From the NCBI GenBank assembly GCA_900102235.1, contig FMVL01000009.1, positions 104,466 through 168,465 of the forward strand: a stretch of 64,000 bases of DNA, in the 5' to 3' direction. Positions 51,749-60,040 of this stretch are shown piece after piece (the first letter of the stretch is position 1; the number at the start of each line of letters is the position of its first letter). The notes under the pieces were generated by a model. That model was not told the origin of the DNA and did no database searches. It saw only the letters and a program-made list of their open reading frames with translations. The stretch comes from Lachnospiraceae bacterium XBB2008 (GTDB lineage Bacteria > Bacillota > Clostridia > Lachnospirales > Lachnospiraceae). Position numbers and translations under genes: made by a program.

Positions 51749-52522
51749 ATGCATAATAAGTCGGATAAAATCACAATCCTGTTCATCATAGCTATTGTAG
51801 CCTCCATACTCTTCATCATCATCCGGGCCGTGGTGGGCGTGTTCCGGTTCTTCGGATATGTTAATCCGGTGGAACGGTATTTCACCAAAATGAAAACCGA
51901 TGCAGCCCTTGAAAAGCGATATCCGGAGCATGATTTTGATGTGAACACCGAGTTTGGCTTCGGAGATTATGGCTATTACCTGAGTATAAGCGCTGTCGAT
52001 GAAAACGGGATCGAGTTCAGTGTTCAATGGGCAGATGATGAAATGAAGGACCACTACCGCGATGAGTGGAATGAGTTCTACTATGGTCCGAAGATCGTAG
52101 AGTATCAGAACAGCCTCAGAGATGAGCTTTTCCCGCAGATGCCCTATATAGAGACTTATGAATACGATACGAATGATACGTATAAATTTGCAAAGGGACC
52201 CTATGAGGAAGTCTTCTTCGAGTCTGTGGAAGATGCCATCGAAGGAAGTAAATGCGGGCATTTTAATACTGACGTCACTTTTAAGGGAATAGACATTAAT
52301 ACTGCAGATGATGATGAGATCGAACAGTTTGCCGGGTCCATTGCGGATTCGCTCATGTGGCTGTATGACAGGACCGGTTACTCTGATATCAGTATCAATT
52401 TCTTCCATTACCGTGCGCCCGATGAGAACGGTACCGGTCATAAAACGAAGGATGAACTGGTGGCTTCCATCATCAAAGAAATAGAGATAGAAAAAAGACA
52501 AAACTGGGGACAGACTGAATAA
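51749..52522 (+). CDS. Membrane-anchored protein of unknown function
   Basis: 257 aa; family not recognised. One N-terminal membrane helix (about residues 9-30, ILFIIAIVASILFIIIRAVV) then a soluble domain rich in D, E, Y and F. Acidic-aromatic patches such as EFGFGDYGYYLSIS and FNTDVTFKGIDINTADDDEI suggest an extracytoplasmic beta-rich fold. ATG 51749 is favoured because CGGAGA lies 6 nt upstream; an ATG at 51731 overlaps the GH3 stop. It shares an operon with GH3, but the link is unproven. Confidence 0.75.
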   Translation: MHNKSDKITILFIIAIVASILFIIIRAVVGVFRFFGYVNPVERYFTKMKTDAALEKRYPEHDFDVNTEFGFGDYGYYLSISAVDENGIEFSVQWADDEMKDHYRDEWNEFYYGPKIVEYQNSLRDELFPQMPYIETYEYDTNDTYKFAKGPYEEVFFESVEDAIEGSKCGHFNTDVTFKGIDINTADDDEIEQFAGSIADSLMWLYDRTGYSDISINFFHYRAPDENGTGHKTKDELVASIIKEIEIEKRQNWGQTE

Positions 52523-52548
52523 GCAGTTAAAGGAAAGTGTGATATCAT

Positions 52549-53805
52549 ATGCAGAACTTTGAAAGATTTGACATGAAGAAACCACCTGTAAGAACAAGGT
52601 GGTTTCTAAGACCGTTGACATATATTCTGAGCATGCCGGATGTGCTGAAGCACAGGAACAGGCTTACAAAGATCGGAACAGAGGAACTTAAACCTCCTTT
52701 TGTTCTGCTGTGTAATCATAATGCTTTTATGGATTTTAAGGTCGCGACCAAAGCGATCTTTCCGTGGAGAGCCAATTATGTGGTTGCGATCGACGGCTTT
52801 ATCGGCAGAGAGAAGCTTCTTCGTGATGTGGGATGCATATGCAAAAGGAAATTCACGAATGACGTTATGCTGGTCAAACAGCTTATCCAAACGATAAAAA
52901 ACGGCGATGTGGCCATTATATATCCTGAAGCCAGGTATTCTTTATGCGGAACGACTGCGGTTCTTCCGGAATCCATCGGAAAGTTATGTAAACTTCTAAA
53001 AGCTCCTGTAGCAGTCCTGATCTGTCACGGACATCATGTTAATTCTCCGTTCTGGAATCTGCATGACAGAAAAGTCCGGCCGACGGAAGCGGAGTTTAAG
53101 CTCCTTTACACGGCTGAAGAGATACAAAATGAAACCCCTGATGATATCAATAAGAAAATAGTCGAAGCATTTCAATATGATGATTTCGCCTGGCAGAAGG
53201 AAAAAGGCATCAGAGTCACATATAAGAAGAGAGCAGAAGGTTTACATAAAGTTCTTTATCAGTGCCCCAAATGCATGACGGAGTTTAAGATGTCATCCGA
53301 AGGCATAGTACTCAGATGCAACTCGTGCGGCAAAGAATGGGAGATGAGTGAATTAGGAGAACTAAAAGCAAAGGGTGGCAAAACCGAGTTTTCGCATATT
53401 CCCGACTGGTATGAGTGGGAAAGAGCCAACGTCAGAAAGGAAGTAGAGAACGGAACATATTCATCCGGAGAACTGCCCGTAAGAGTGAATACACTGCCCA
53501 ATGCGAAGAAATTCATCTATCTTGGAGAAGGCACGATGATCCATGACGGTAATGGTTTCCTGGTTAAGGGGATAGATGTCGACGGCGATCCTTTTGAGAT
53601 GAGAAAAACCGTTCCTTCGCTGTATTCGTGTCACATTGAGTATGAGTATCTCGGTAAATTCGGTGATTGTGTGGATCTGAACACTTTAGAGGATACATGG
53701 TATATTTACCCTGATCCCGAAAAATGTGAGTTTTCTGTCACCAAAATGGCCCTTGCGACCGAAGAATTGTACTTCCGTCACCGGAGAGAAGCAGCGATCG
53801 GTTAA
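52549..53805 (+). CDS. PlsC-type acyltransferase with C-terminal zinc ribbon
   Basis: 418 aa. Acyltransferase motif I is CNHNAFMDF (H-x4-D), motif III is YPEARYS, and FIGREKLLRDVG lies between, as in 1-acylglycerol-3-phosphate acyltransferases. After about residue 240 comes a four-cysteine zinc ribbon, YQCPKCMTEFKM and LRCNSCGKEW, then a beta-rich tail (residues about 300-418). Such a fusion is unusual among PlsC proteins of standard length (about 240 residues). Likely acts at the inner face of the membrane. Followed by the hairpin at 53839. Confidence 0.88.
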   Translation: MQNFERFDMKKPPVRTRWFLRPLTYILSMPDVLKHRNRLTKIGTEELKPPFVLLCNHNAFMDFKVATKAIFPWRANYVVAIDGFIGREKLLRDVGCICKRKFTNDVMLVKQLIQTIKNGDVAIIYPEARYSLCGTTAVLPESIGKLCKLLKAPVAVLICHGHHVNSPFWNLHDRKVRPTEAEFKLLYTAEEIQNETPDDINKKIVEAFQYDDFAWQKEKGIRVTYKKRAEGLHKVLYQCPKCMTEFKMSSEGIVLRCNSCGKEWEMSELGELKAKGGKTEFSHIPDWYEWERANVRKEVENGTYSSGELPVRVNTLPNAKKFIYLGEGTMIHDGNGFLVKGIDVDGDPFEMRKTVPSLYSCHIEYEYLGKFGDCVDLNTLEDTWYIYPDPEKCEFSVTKMALATEELYFRHRREAAIG

Positions 53806-53838
53806 GATTTTTCTTGAAAAGAATTTTTAATTCCTTTA

Positions 53839-53883
53839 GCCTTTTCTTAGGACGTCCGAATCTGACCTAAGAGGAGGCTTTTT
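53839..53883 (+). terminator. Terminator-like hairpin that buries the next gene's ribosome binding site
   Basis: GCCTTTTCTTAGG (53839-53851) pairs along 13 bp with CCTAAGAGGAGGC (53866-53878), two pairs being G-U, around a 14-nt loop; TTTTT follows at 53879-53883 and ATG is at 53885. The right arm contains GAGGAGG, the ribosome binding site. It is at once a plausible intrinsic terminator and a translational switch. Confidence 0.75.
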
Positions 53884-53884
53884 G

Positions 53885-54889
53885 ATGAATAAAGAACAGC
53901 TTCATGAATACATTTCCGGGAATACCGGAAATGAAAGCAATATCTGTCAGATATATGCTATTAAAGATGGGAATACCGCATATGATGATTGCTGGCACGG
54001 ATTTAAGACTTCAGATGCAATGAATGTTAATTCCGTGACCAAAGGTATCATGGCATTACTTGCGGGAATCGCACTGGACAAAGGTTTCATCGGGAGTGTG
54101 GATGGGAAGGTGGTGGATTTCTTTCCGGATTACACTGTTAAGCGCGGAGAGAAAACCATATTTGACGTTACGATCAGGCATCTGCTTACCATGACAGCTC
54201 CGTACAAAGGAAAGTCGGAACCCTGGAAGAAAGTGTGTACTTCGGATGACTGGACTCTTGCCGTACTTGATCATCTTGGCGGTCGCAATGGAATTACCGG
54301 TGAGTTCAGGTATGCTACGCTTGGCATTCAGATACTTGCCGGGATAATCGAGAGAGCAACCGGAGTAAAATGCATTGAATTTGCCAATAAGAATCTGTTT
54401 GAGCCATTGGATCTTCCCAAACGGATATTACACGGTGACAGTTCCAAGGAGGATCAGTTTGATTTCTTTATGAATAAGAATCCCAGGAACTATGAGTGGT
54501 ACTCTGATCCTCAGGGAAGTGTCACGGCCGGCTGGGGATTATGCATGTCGGCAAGGGATATGGCTGTGATCGGTGCTCTTGTGCTGGATAACGGCTTGTA
54601 TAACGGGAACAGGATAATCTCGGAAGAGTATCTGAGCGACATGCTCACGCCGCATGTTAAGCTTGGCGAACGGTTTGGCTTCATGAACTACGGATATTTA
54701 TGGTATAAACCGTATGATGACAGGGAAGTCTATGCAGCGATCGGTGACAGTGGGAATATCATATATGTAAACAAAGAGGTAAATGTTTCCGTCGGAATGA
54801 CCGGTACATTCAAGCCCAGGATTTTTGACAGAGTGGATTTCATAGAGCAAAAAGTACTGCCGGCTTTGTCGGATGGAGTTTATGTTTAA
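53885..54889 (+). CDS. Serine beta-lactamase-like hydrolase
   Basis: 334 aa, beta-lactamase/class C penicillin-binding fold. Nucleophile motif SVTK (NSVTKGIMALLAGIAL, about residue 46), the second motif in RYATLGIQILAGI, and GDSGN near the C-terminus in the KTG/HTG position. No signal peptide, so cytosolic; more likely an esterase-like hydrolase than an antibiotic-resistance enzyme. The start ATG 53885 lies 7 nt after GAGGAGG. Preceded by the RBS-sequestering hairpin. First gene of the AT-richer accessory region. Confidence 0.88.
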   Translation: MNKEQLHEYISGNTGNESNICQIYAIKDGNTAYDDCWHGFKTSDAMNVNSVTKGIMALLAGIALDKGFIGSVDGKVVDFFPDYTVKRGEKTIFDVTIRHLLTMTAPYKGKSEPWKKVCTSDDWTLAVLDHLGGRNGITGEFRYATLGIQILAGIIERATGVKCIEFANKNLFEPLDLPKRILHGDSSKEDQFDFFMNKNPRNYEWYSDPQGSVTAGWGLCMSARDMAVIGALVLDNGLYNGNRIISEEYLSDMLTPHVKLGERFGFMNYGYLWYKPYDDREVYAAIGDSGNIIYVNKEVNVSVGMTGTFKPRIFDRVDFIEQKVLPALSDGVYV

Positions 54890-54899
54890 GGAGAATTTC

Positions 54900-55697
54900 A
54901 TGGAAAAGTACATTGAAGGAAATAAAGCGGCATGGGAAGAGGCGTTTGATAACAGAGACGCATCATGGGGCGCCGATCTGACAGAGCGTATACGGAAAGA
55001 AGATTATCCGTTTTTTGAGAAGGAAATGGTCACTGTTTTACAAAACATCGATACGGAAGGAAAGACAGTCGGACAGTTCTGTTGTAATAACGGCCGTGAA
55101 TTGCTTTCTCTGGTAAAAAGCGGAAAGGCAGCGCAGGGAATCGGTTTTGATATTGCTGAAAATCAGGTTGCTTTTGCAAATGAAAAAGCAGGGGAGTTAA
55201 ACCTCCCGTGTACATTTGAAGCCATAAATGTTTATGATATCGATGATAGTTTCAAAGAGCGTTTTGATATTGTGATAATCACCATAGGTGCACTTTGCTG
55301 GTTCGAAGATCTGAACCGCTTTTTTGAGATCGTGGCAAAATGCATGAAGCCCGGGGCCGTGATCGTACTTAACGAACAGCATCCCTGTACAAACATGCTT
55401 GCTGCGGAAGGCGATGCGGAGTATGACCCGGATCACAGGTTGGAGTGCCATTATTCATACTTCGAGCATGAATGGACCGGAAATGACGGAATGTATTATA
55501 TGACGCTTAAGAACTATAATTCAAAGACATTTACGGATTTTACTCATTCGATGTCGGAAATAGTGTCAGGAATGTGCAATAACGGAATTGTTGTTACAGG
55601 GATGCAGGAGTTTGATTACGATATAAGCAGCGGGTTTGCTTCAATAGATCGTAGCGGTTTTCCGCTTTCCATGATCGTGCAGGGGAAGAAGCTCTGA
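54900..55697 (+). CDS. SAM-dependent methyltransferase
   Basis: 265 aa, class I fold. SAM-binding motif I is GQFCCNNGRELLSLV (about residues 55-69), an acidic strand end is GIGFDIAENQVAFA, and IVIITIGALCWFEDLNRFF and MKPGAVIVLNEQHP follow. The substrate is unknown. ATG 54900 with AAGGAG 6 nt upstream is preferred over an ATG at 54873. It sits 10 nt after the beta-lactamase-like gene. Confidence 0.88.
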   Translation: MEKYIEGNKAAWEEAFDNRDASWGADLTERIRKEDYPFFEKEMVTVLQNIDTEGKTVGQFCCNNGRELLSLVKSGKAAQGIGFDIAENQVAFANEKAGELNLPCTFEAINVYDIDDSFKERFDIVIITIGALCWFEDLNRFFEIVAKCMKPGAVIVLNEQHPCTNMLAAEGDAEYDPDHRLECHYSYFEHEWTGNDGMYYMTLKNYNSKTFTDFTHSMSEIVSGMCNNGIVVTGMQEFDYDISSGFASIDRSGFPLSMIVQGKKL

Positions 55698-55713
55698 CAT
55701 AGGAGGAAAATAT

Positions 55714-56082
55714 ATGAAAAAGTGGTATGACGAAGAATATGAATTTACGGTTGAAGTAACGGGGTTTTTGCATGGAGACCATACAGAAAGGTATTGCCGT
55801 AATGGTGAAGAGATCGGTGATGTATATAAATGCACCTACGGATGTCCTGTTAACGGTGATGGATACGGGATCTGTTCAAAGACGATGATGATGTTATATC
55901 CGTTGATGGAAGCAGTCAGGAGCGGCGGGGATCTTACCAAAGTCGGAGGTGATGGAGAATATTCGAAGACCGTTGTGTGCCCTGACGGGTGTGTGATCTT
56001 CAAACTGACTGCAAAACCGTTGGGAAACGAAAACTTCCATACAGGCGGTTTCTGGGATTATCCGGATGAAACACAGAAATAA
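55714..56082 (+). CDS. TIGR04076 family protein
   Basis: 122 aa. The pattern YCRNGEEIGDVYKCTYGCPV, then GICSKTMMMLYPLMEAVRSG and CPDGCVIFKL, corresponds to the small cysteine-containing TIGR04076 family of unknown function. Four or more conserved cysteines could bind metal. Strong AGGAGGA upstream; 16 nt after the methyltransferase gene. Confidence 0.8.
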   Translation: MKKWYDEEYEFTVEVTGFLHGDHTERYCRNGEEIGDVYKCTYGCPVNGDGYGICSKTMMMLYPLMEAVRSGGDLTKVGGDGEYSKTVVCPDGCVIFKLTAKPLGNENFHTGGFWDYPDETQK

Positions 56083-56100
56083 TGAAAAGGATAGAGAATA

Positions 56101-56559
56101 ATGATTGTTGAGATTACTGATTCAAAAGAAAAACAGGCTATAGCAAGAAAGGTACTGGAGGCTCTCACTGACTGGTTTGAGGTCGAAGAGAGCAGAGAGG
56201 AATACATTTCCGGATGTGCCGAATGGACATTCTTCGCGGCTAAGGAAGAAGAGGAGGCTGTAGGATTCCTCTGCTTAAAGGAAACGGGAAAGGCTACAGT
56301 TGAACTGGCTGTTATGGGAGTGCTAAAGGAATATCACAGAAGCGGCCTTGGACGGCAGCTGGTGGAAAAGGCAAAAGAGGCTGCCGGATCACAGGGATAT
56401 GAGTTCATGCAGGTCAAGACTGTGAAGATGGGAATGTATGAGGATTATGACAGGACTAATCTTTTTTACATAAGTTGCGGCTTCAAGGAGTTCGAAGTGT
56501 TCCCGCTCCTTTGGGATGAAGCCAATCCCTGTCAGATCTATGTAATGTCTTTGCGATGA
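56101..56559 (+). CDS. GNAT-family N-acetyltransferase
   Basis: 152 aa. The acetyl-CoA loop is ELAVMGVLKEYHRSGLGRQL (V-x-x-x-x-R-x-G-x-G/A form) at about residues 72-91, followed by VEKAKEAAGSQGY and the C-terminal NLFYISCGFKEFEV motif. The substrate is unknown. First of four GNAT genes within 2.8 kb. Confidence 0.9.
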   Translation: MIVEITDSKEKQAIARKVLEALTDWFEVEESREEYISGCAEWTFFAAKEEEEAVGFLCLKETGKATVELAVMGVLKEYHRSGLGRQLVEKAKEAAGSQGYEFMQVKTVKMGMYEDYDRTNLFYISCGFKEFEVFPLLWDEANPCQIYVMSLR

Positions 56560-56598
56560 TAAGGATCCGGGAATTCAGCCTGATCCGGAGGTGAACGA

Positions 56599-56631
56599 AT
56601 GTATCACGGGATAACAGAGGATCGCATATGA
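56599..56631 (+). other. 10-codon upstream mini-ORF overlapping the VOC gene start
   Basis: ATG 56599 reads MYHGITEDRI then TGA at 56629-56631, overlapping ATG 56628 of the next gene (ATGA). Its own RBS, CCGGAGGT at 56585-56592, is stronger than that of the VOC gene (GAGG at 56616-56619). May be a leader peptide for coupling, or a remnant. Confidence 0.45.
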
Positions 56632-57011
56632 AGATAGAACATATTGCCATGTATGTGAATGAGCTGGAATCAGCCAGAGATTTCTTTGTGAAGTATCTCG
56701 GAGGGATTTCAAGTGATGAATATCATAATGAAACAACGGGATTCAGATCATTCTTTATCAGTTTTGATGATGGAGCACGGCTTGAGATCATGAACAAGCC
56801 CTCTATGGAGGATATTACTAAGTCGACCAATCGTACCGGATATATCCACATAGCTTTTTCTGTGGGAAGTGTCGAGGAAGTCGACCATTTGACAAGACAA
56901 TTCCGGGAAGATGGTTTTGAGGTATTAAGCGGTCCCCGAACAACAGGTGATGGCTATTATGAGAGCTGCATAGTCGGGATTGAAGGAAATCAGATTGAGA
57001 TAACTGTTTGA
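56628..57011 (+). CDS. VOC-family (glyoxalase/dioxygenase superfamily) protein
   Basis: 127 aa, typical single-chain vicinal oxygen chelate unit. It opens with IEHIAMYVNELESARDFFVK, has RLEIMNKP in the central strand, YIHIAFSVGS at the second metal position, and ends with IEGNQIEITV, the usual metal-glutamate position. H3, H in YIHIAF and the final E could bind a divalent metal. Substrate unknown; lactoylglutathione lyase-like or detoxifying function possible. Confidence 0.9.
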   Translation: MKIEHIAMYVNELESARDFFVKYLGGISSDEYHNETTGFRSFFISFDDGARLEIMNKPSMEDITKSTNRTGYIHIAFSVGSVEEVDHLTRQFREDGFEVLSGPRTTGDGYYESCIVGIEGNQIEITV

Positions 57012-57085
57012 GTAAGATCTTCCTAATGGAAAGGCTTTTATATGAATTGATTTTCTGAAAAGATGAGCGATAGAAAGACTACCAT

Positions 57086-57607
57086 ATGAAAGAAACAAAT
57101 GATTCGATAATAATAAAATCGGCAGAAACCGATGAGGAACTGTGTGGAAGGGGATATGTGCACTGTACTGCATGGAAAGAGGCTTACAGAGGTATAGTAT
57201 GTGACAGATACCTTGATACGATGACGGTAGAGGCTACAACTGCACGTGCCAGGCAGTTCCCGGAAAATACTCTTGTAGCCAGGGATAAAGAGAAAGTTGT
57301 GGGTTTTGCGGTATATGGCCCGTCAAGAGATGAAGATCTGACGAATGCGGGAGAGGTTGTGGCAATTTATGTCCTTTCTGAGTATTATGGCAGAAAAATA
57401 GGATATAGATTGATGAATGAAGCAATTTCCAGGCTTAAGGAATACGATACCATATTTGTGTGGGTGCTTGAGAAAAATGAGCGAGCTATTCGTTTTTATC
57501 AAAGATATGGTTTTGAATTTGACGGATGTAAAAAAGAATGGAATCTCGGCACACCGGTTACCATAGTCAGAATGATATTGATAGACCCCTCAAGAAACCT
57601 GTGTTGA
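57086..57607 (+). CDS. GNAT-family N-acetyltransferase
   Basis: 173 aa. Acetyl-CoA loop VVAIYVLSEYYGRKIGYRLM (about residues 90-109) and C-terminal RAIRFYQRYGFEFDG are clear. N-terminal HCTAWKEAYRGIVCDRYLD is typical of the phosphinothricin/streptothricin-like acetyltransferase group. The stop codon lies in a short inverted repeat (57587-57593 with 57604-57610) that has no T-run. Substrate unknown. Confidence 0.9.
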   Translation: MKETNDSIIIKSAETDEELCGRGYVHCTAWKEAYRGIVCDRYLDTMTVEATTARARQFPENTLVARDKEKVVGFAVYGPSRDEDLTNAGEVVAIYVLSEYYGRKIGYRLMNEAISRLKEYDTIFVWVLEKNERAIRFYQRYGFEFDGCKKEWNLGTPVTIVRMILIDPSRNLC

Positions 57608-57737
57608 GGGATATTGGCAACCCGTAGAGACAGAAGATACCATAAAGCGATAGAGCCGGTCTCCGGCGTGCACTGGGAATGGAAGGCTTAAACGAGGACG
57701 ATGTGTGCAGTGTGCTCTCGCAGCTGATGGGGGAACT

Positions 57738-58304
57738 ATGTTAAAAGATTACGAAACAAATAAACCGGTTCTTGAAACTGACAGATTGATTATTCGTGTG
57801 CTTAATGAAACTGATGTGCCGGATTTGAAAGAATGGTTGGGAAGAGACGAGATTTATACCTATTGGGGACGAAAGGCCGGCAAAGGTGAGAAAAATCCGG
57901 AGTTGATGTTTGTTGACCCACGTCCCTGGGTAAAAAGGAAGCCTTCACCGGACTTCGACTGGGGGATCGTCTTAAAAGAAAACAATACTGTTATTGGGAT
58001 GATTGCAGTGTTTGATATACAGAATTCGAGGATGGGAGATATCGCGTATCGTATTCATCCTGAATATTGGAATATGGGAATTACTACAGAAGCATTGAAG
58101 GAAGTGGTAAAGTTTGTTTTTGAAAATACGGAAATAGACCGGCTGAATGGGCGCGCGGATGTAAGAAACATTGCCTCTAATAAGGTATTGGAGAGGTGCG
58201 GCTTCATAAAAGAGGGGACAATCCGACAAGGCAAAATGGTTTCGGTTTATTGTGACTATAATATTTTTGGTATGCTCAGAGAAGACTATGCAAATATGAA
58301 CTAA
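57738..58304 (+). CDS. RimJ/RimL-type GNAT acetyltransferase
   Basis: 188 aa. LETDRLIIRVLNETDVPDLK opens the RimJ/L family; YRIHPEYWNMGITTEALKEV is the acetyl-CoA segment and NIASNKVLERCGFIKEGTIR the C-terminal signature. ATG 57738 is chosen over a GTG at 57705, since GGGGGA lies just before it and family homology begins here. Substrate may be a ribosomal protein N-terminus or a small amine. Confidence 0.9.
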   Translation: MLKDYETNKPVLETDRLIIRVLNETDVPDLKEWLGRDEIYTYWGRKAGKGEKNPELMFVDPRPWVKRKPSPDFDWGIVLKENNTVIGMIAVFDIQNSRMGDIAYRIHPEYWNMGITTEALKEVVKFVFENTEIDRLNGRADVRNIASNKVLERCGFIKEGTIRQGKMVSVYCDYNIFGMLREDYANMN

Positions 58305-58340
58305 ACGAGTTCATGATTTATGTACGAGGAGAGAACATAG

Positions 58341-58811
58341 ATGGATATTGTTTATAAAAAACTGACGGAGAATGAATTAAGCAGAATAATAAAAATGAGA
58401 ATAGACCAATTGACGGAAGAATATACATCAGGAGGCAGGATACCTCCACAGGATGTAGATCTTGATACTGCACTTATGGATTTTTATAAACGAAATCTGG
58501 CTGCCGGCACTTATGTTTCCTGGCTCGCATTTGATGGGGATAAGATAGTCGGAACAAGTGGCATGTCCTTCGCGGAAAAGCCGCCATATTTCACATGCCC
58601 TTCAGGGAAAGTCGGTATCCTGTCCAGCATGTATACCGATCCGAACTATAGAAGGATGGGGATCGCTACGCAATTACTGGATAGAGTAGTAAAAGAGGCA
58701 AAGGACCACGGCTGCGGAACTATCTATATCACGGCTTCGGATATGGGTGTAAAGTTGTACGAATCATACGGATTTAAGCACAACGGGAATTTCATGCAGT
58801 ACTATTTTTGA
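58341..58811 (+). CDS. GNAT-family N-acetyltransferase
   Basis: 156 aa. Acetyl-CoA-binding loop ILSSMYTDPNYRRMGIATQL (20 residues, about 94-113) and GVKLYESYGFKHNGNFMQYY near the C-terminus. N-terminus IIKMRIDQLTEEYTSG resembles a common clostridial GNAT group. GAGGAGAG precedes ATG 58341. It is followed by an intrinsic terminator at 58846. Confidence 0.9.
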   Translation: MDIVYKKLTENELSRIIKMRIDQLTEEYTSGGRIPPQDVDLDTALMDFYKRNLAAGTYVSWLAFDGDKIVGTSGMSFAEKPPYFTCPSGKVGILSSMYTDPNYRRMGIATQLLDRVVKEAKDHGCGTIYITASDMGVKLYESYGFKHNGNFMQYYF

Positions 58812-58845
58812 TCAGAACCAAACAGAATATAGGAAGAAAATCATG

Positions 58846-58873
58846 AGCCCTGGCGAGTTGCCGGGGCTTTTTT
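58846..58873 (+). terminator. Intrinsic terminator after the GNAT genes
   Basis: A 9-bp stem (58846-58854 with 58860-58868, one G-U pair) around GAGTT, with the T-run TTTTTT at 58868-58873. A classical terminator. Confidence 0.9.
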
Positions 58874-58924
58874 GCTTGAATATTGGAAGGATTTACCTTG
58901 GAATGGTATTAATAAATCTCCCAT

Positions 58925-58952
58925 TTTACATTAATGTTGTTCATGATAGAAT
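58925..58952 (+). promoter_or_regulatory. Sigma-A promoter for the anchored alpha/beta hydrolase
   Basis: TTTACA at 58925-58930 (5 of 6), a 16-nt spacer and TAGAAT at 58947-58952 (5 of 6), in the 220-nt gap after the terminator. Leaves a leader of about 70 nt. Confidence 0.65.
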
Positions 58953-59031
58953 AACACAAATCGCAATTGTCTGTTTATTGAACCGATATGAGGTTTTGCA
59001 GTTAAAATCTTTCAGTTTTATGGAGGTATAT

Positions 59032-60000
59032 GTGAAAAAGGAATTGTTAAAAAAGATATTGAAAATAGTCGGGCGGGTAGTGCTTGGCATACTTGGGATT
59101 TTTGCGGCATTTTTGCTTTTTGTGAAAATATGGAATGAAATTGCCATGAGTCGTGAGAAAGAACTGCTTGAAAGTCACCCGGGTGAATTTGTTGAAGTGG
59201 ATGGCCGAAACATGAATATTTATGTGGAGGGTGTCGGAGAGCATACCATTGTTTTTATGTCCGGATGGGGAACCGAATCACCAATCTATGATTTCAGACC
59301 ACTGTACTCTAAACTCAGTAATGAGTATAAATGTGTGGTAATAGAGAAATTTGGCTACGGCTTTAGCGATGAGATTGATGGAGAAAGGGATTTTGACACC
59401 ATATTGCGTCAGGACAGAGAGGCCCTGAAGAAGATGGGAATAGAAGGCCCGTTTATTTTGTGCCCGCATTCGCTGTCAGGGCTTGAAGCAACTCTTTGGG
59501 CTCAAAAATATCCGGAAGAGGTGGAAGCGATAGTAGGTCTTGATATGTCGTCCGCAAATTATGACGGACTTGCGGAAATAAAAGAAAGCTTTGCGCAAAA
59601 ATCAATGATCAATCTGAACAAAGTAGTTCGCTTCCTCGGTATAAACCGATTTTTAATGACGATCAGTGAATACGATGAAACTTACACAGAGGAAGAATGG
59701 AAGCAATATACGGCTTTAGTTTGTAAAAACCAGTCAAATGATACCGTGTGTCGTGAAAATGATGCGATTGGCGAGGTGTGTGAAGAAATAAACGCTGCGG
59801 CTTTGCCGGATACGCCGACATTACAGTTCATTTCAACCTACAACAGTAATTATGAATATTGGAAGAGTACACATCAGGAATTGGTTGATGCTTCATCTTA
59901 TGGAAAATTGATTGAACTCGATTGCGGTCATTATCTGCATCAGTTTGAATCCGAAAGAATCGCAGAAGAGATGAAGGAATATATAGAAAATCTGGGATGA
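59032..60000 (+). CDS. Membrane-anchored alpha/beta hydrolase
   Basis: 322 aa. N-terminal membrane helix (about residues 12-33, VGRVVLGILGIFAAFLLFV) then an alpha/beta hydrolase domain: VFMSGWGTESPIYDFRPLYS oxyanion region, HSLSGLEATLWAQ nucleophile region (S near residue 146), and the histidine in LDCGHYLHQFE. The start is GTG 59032 with GGAGG 5 nt upstream. An in-frame ATG further upstream at 58843 would run through the terminator and is rejected. Substrate unknown. Confidence 0.87.
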   Translation: MKKELLKKILKIVGRVVLGILGIFAAFLLFVKIWNEIAMSREKELLESHPGEFVEVDGRNMNIYVEGVGEHTIVFMSGWGTESPIYDFRPLYSKLSNEYKCVVIEKFGYGFSDEIDGERDFDTILRQDREALKKMGIEGPFILCPHSLSGLEATLWAQKYPEEVEAIVGLDMSSANYDGLAEIKESFAQKSMINLNKVVRFLGINRFLMTISEYDETYTEEEWKQYTALVCKNQSNDTVCRENDAIGEVCEEINAAALPDTPTLQFISTYNSNYEYWKSTHQELVDASSYGKLIELDCGHYLHQFESERIAEEMKEYIENLG

Positions 60001-60040
60001 AGCCATGGACATCAAAGAAAGTATAAGGAATATGTGAGAT

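Noticed and set aside
57587..57610. Inverted repeat at the end of the GNAT gene as a terminator
   Set aside because: Stem of only 7 bp, a 10-nt loop and no T-run.
58843..59031. Longer N-terminus for the anchored alpha/beta hydrolase beginning at ATG 58843
   Set aside because: It would translate through a clear intrinsic terminator (58846-58873) and the gene's own promoter; GTG 59032 has GGAGG at the right distance and opens directly into the membrane anchor.
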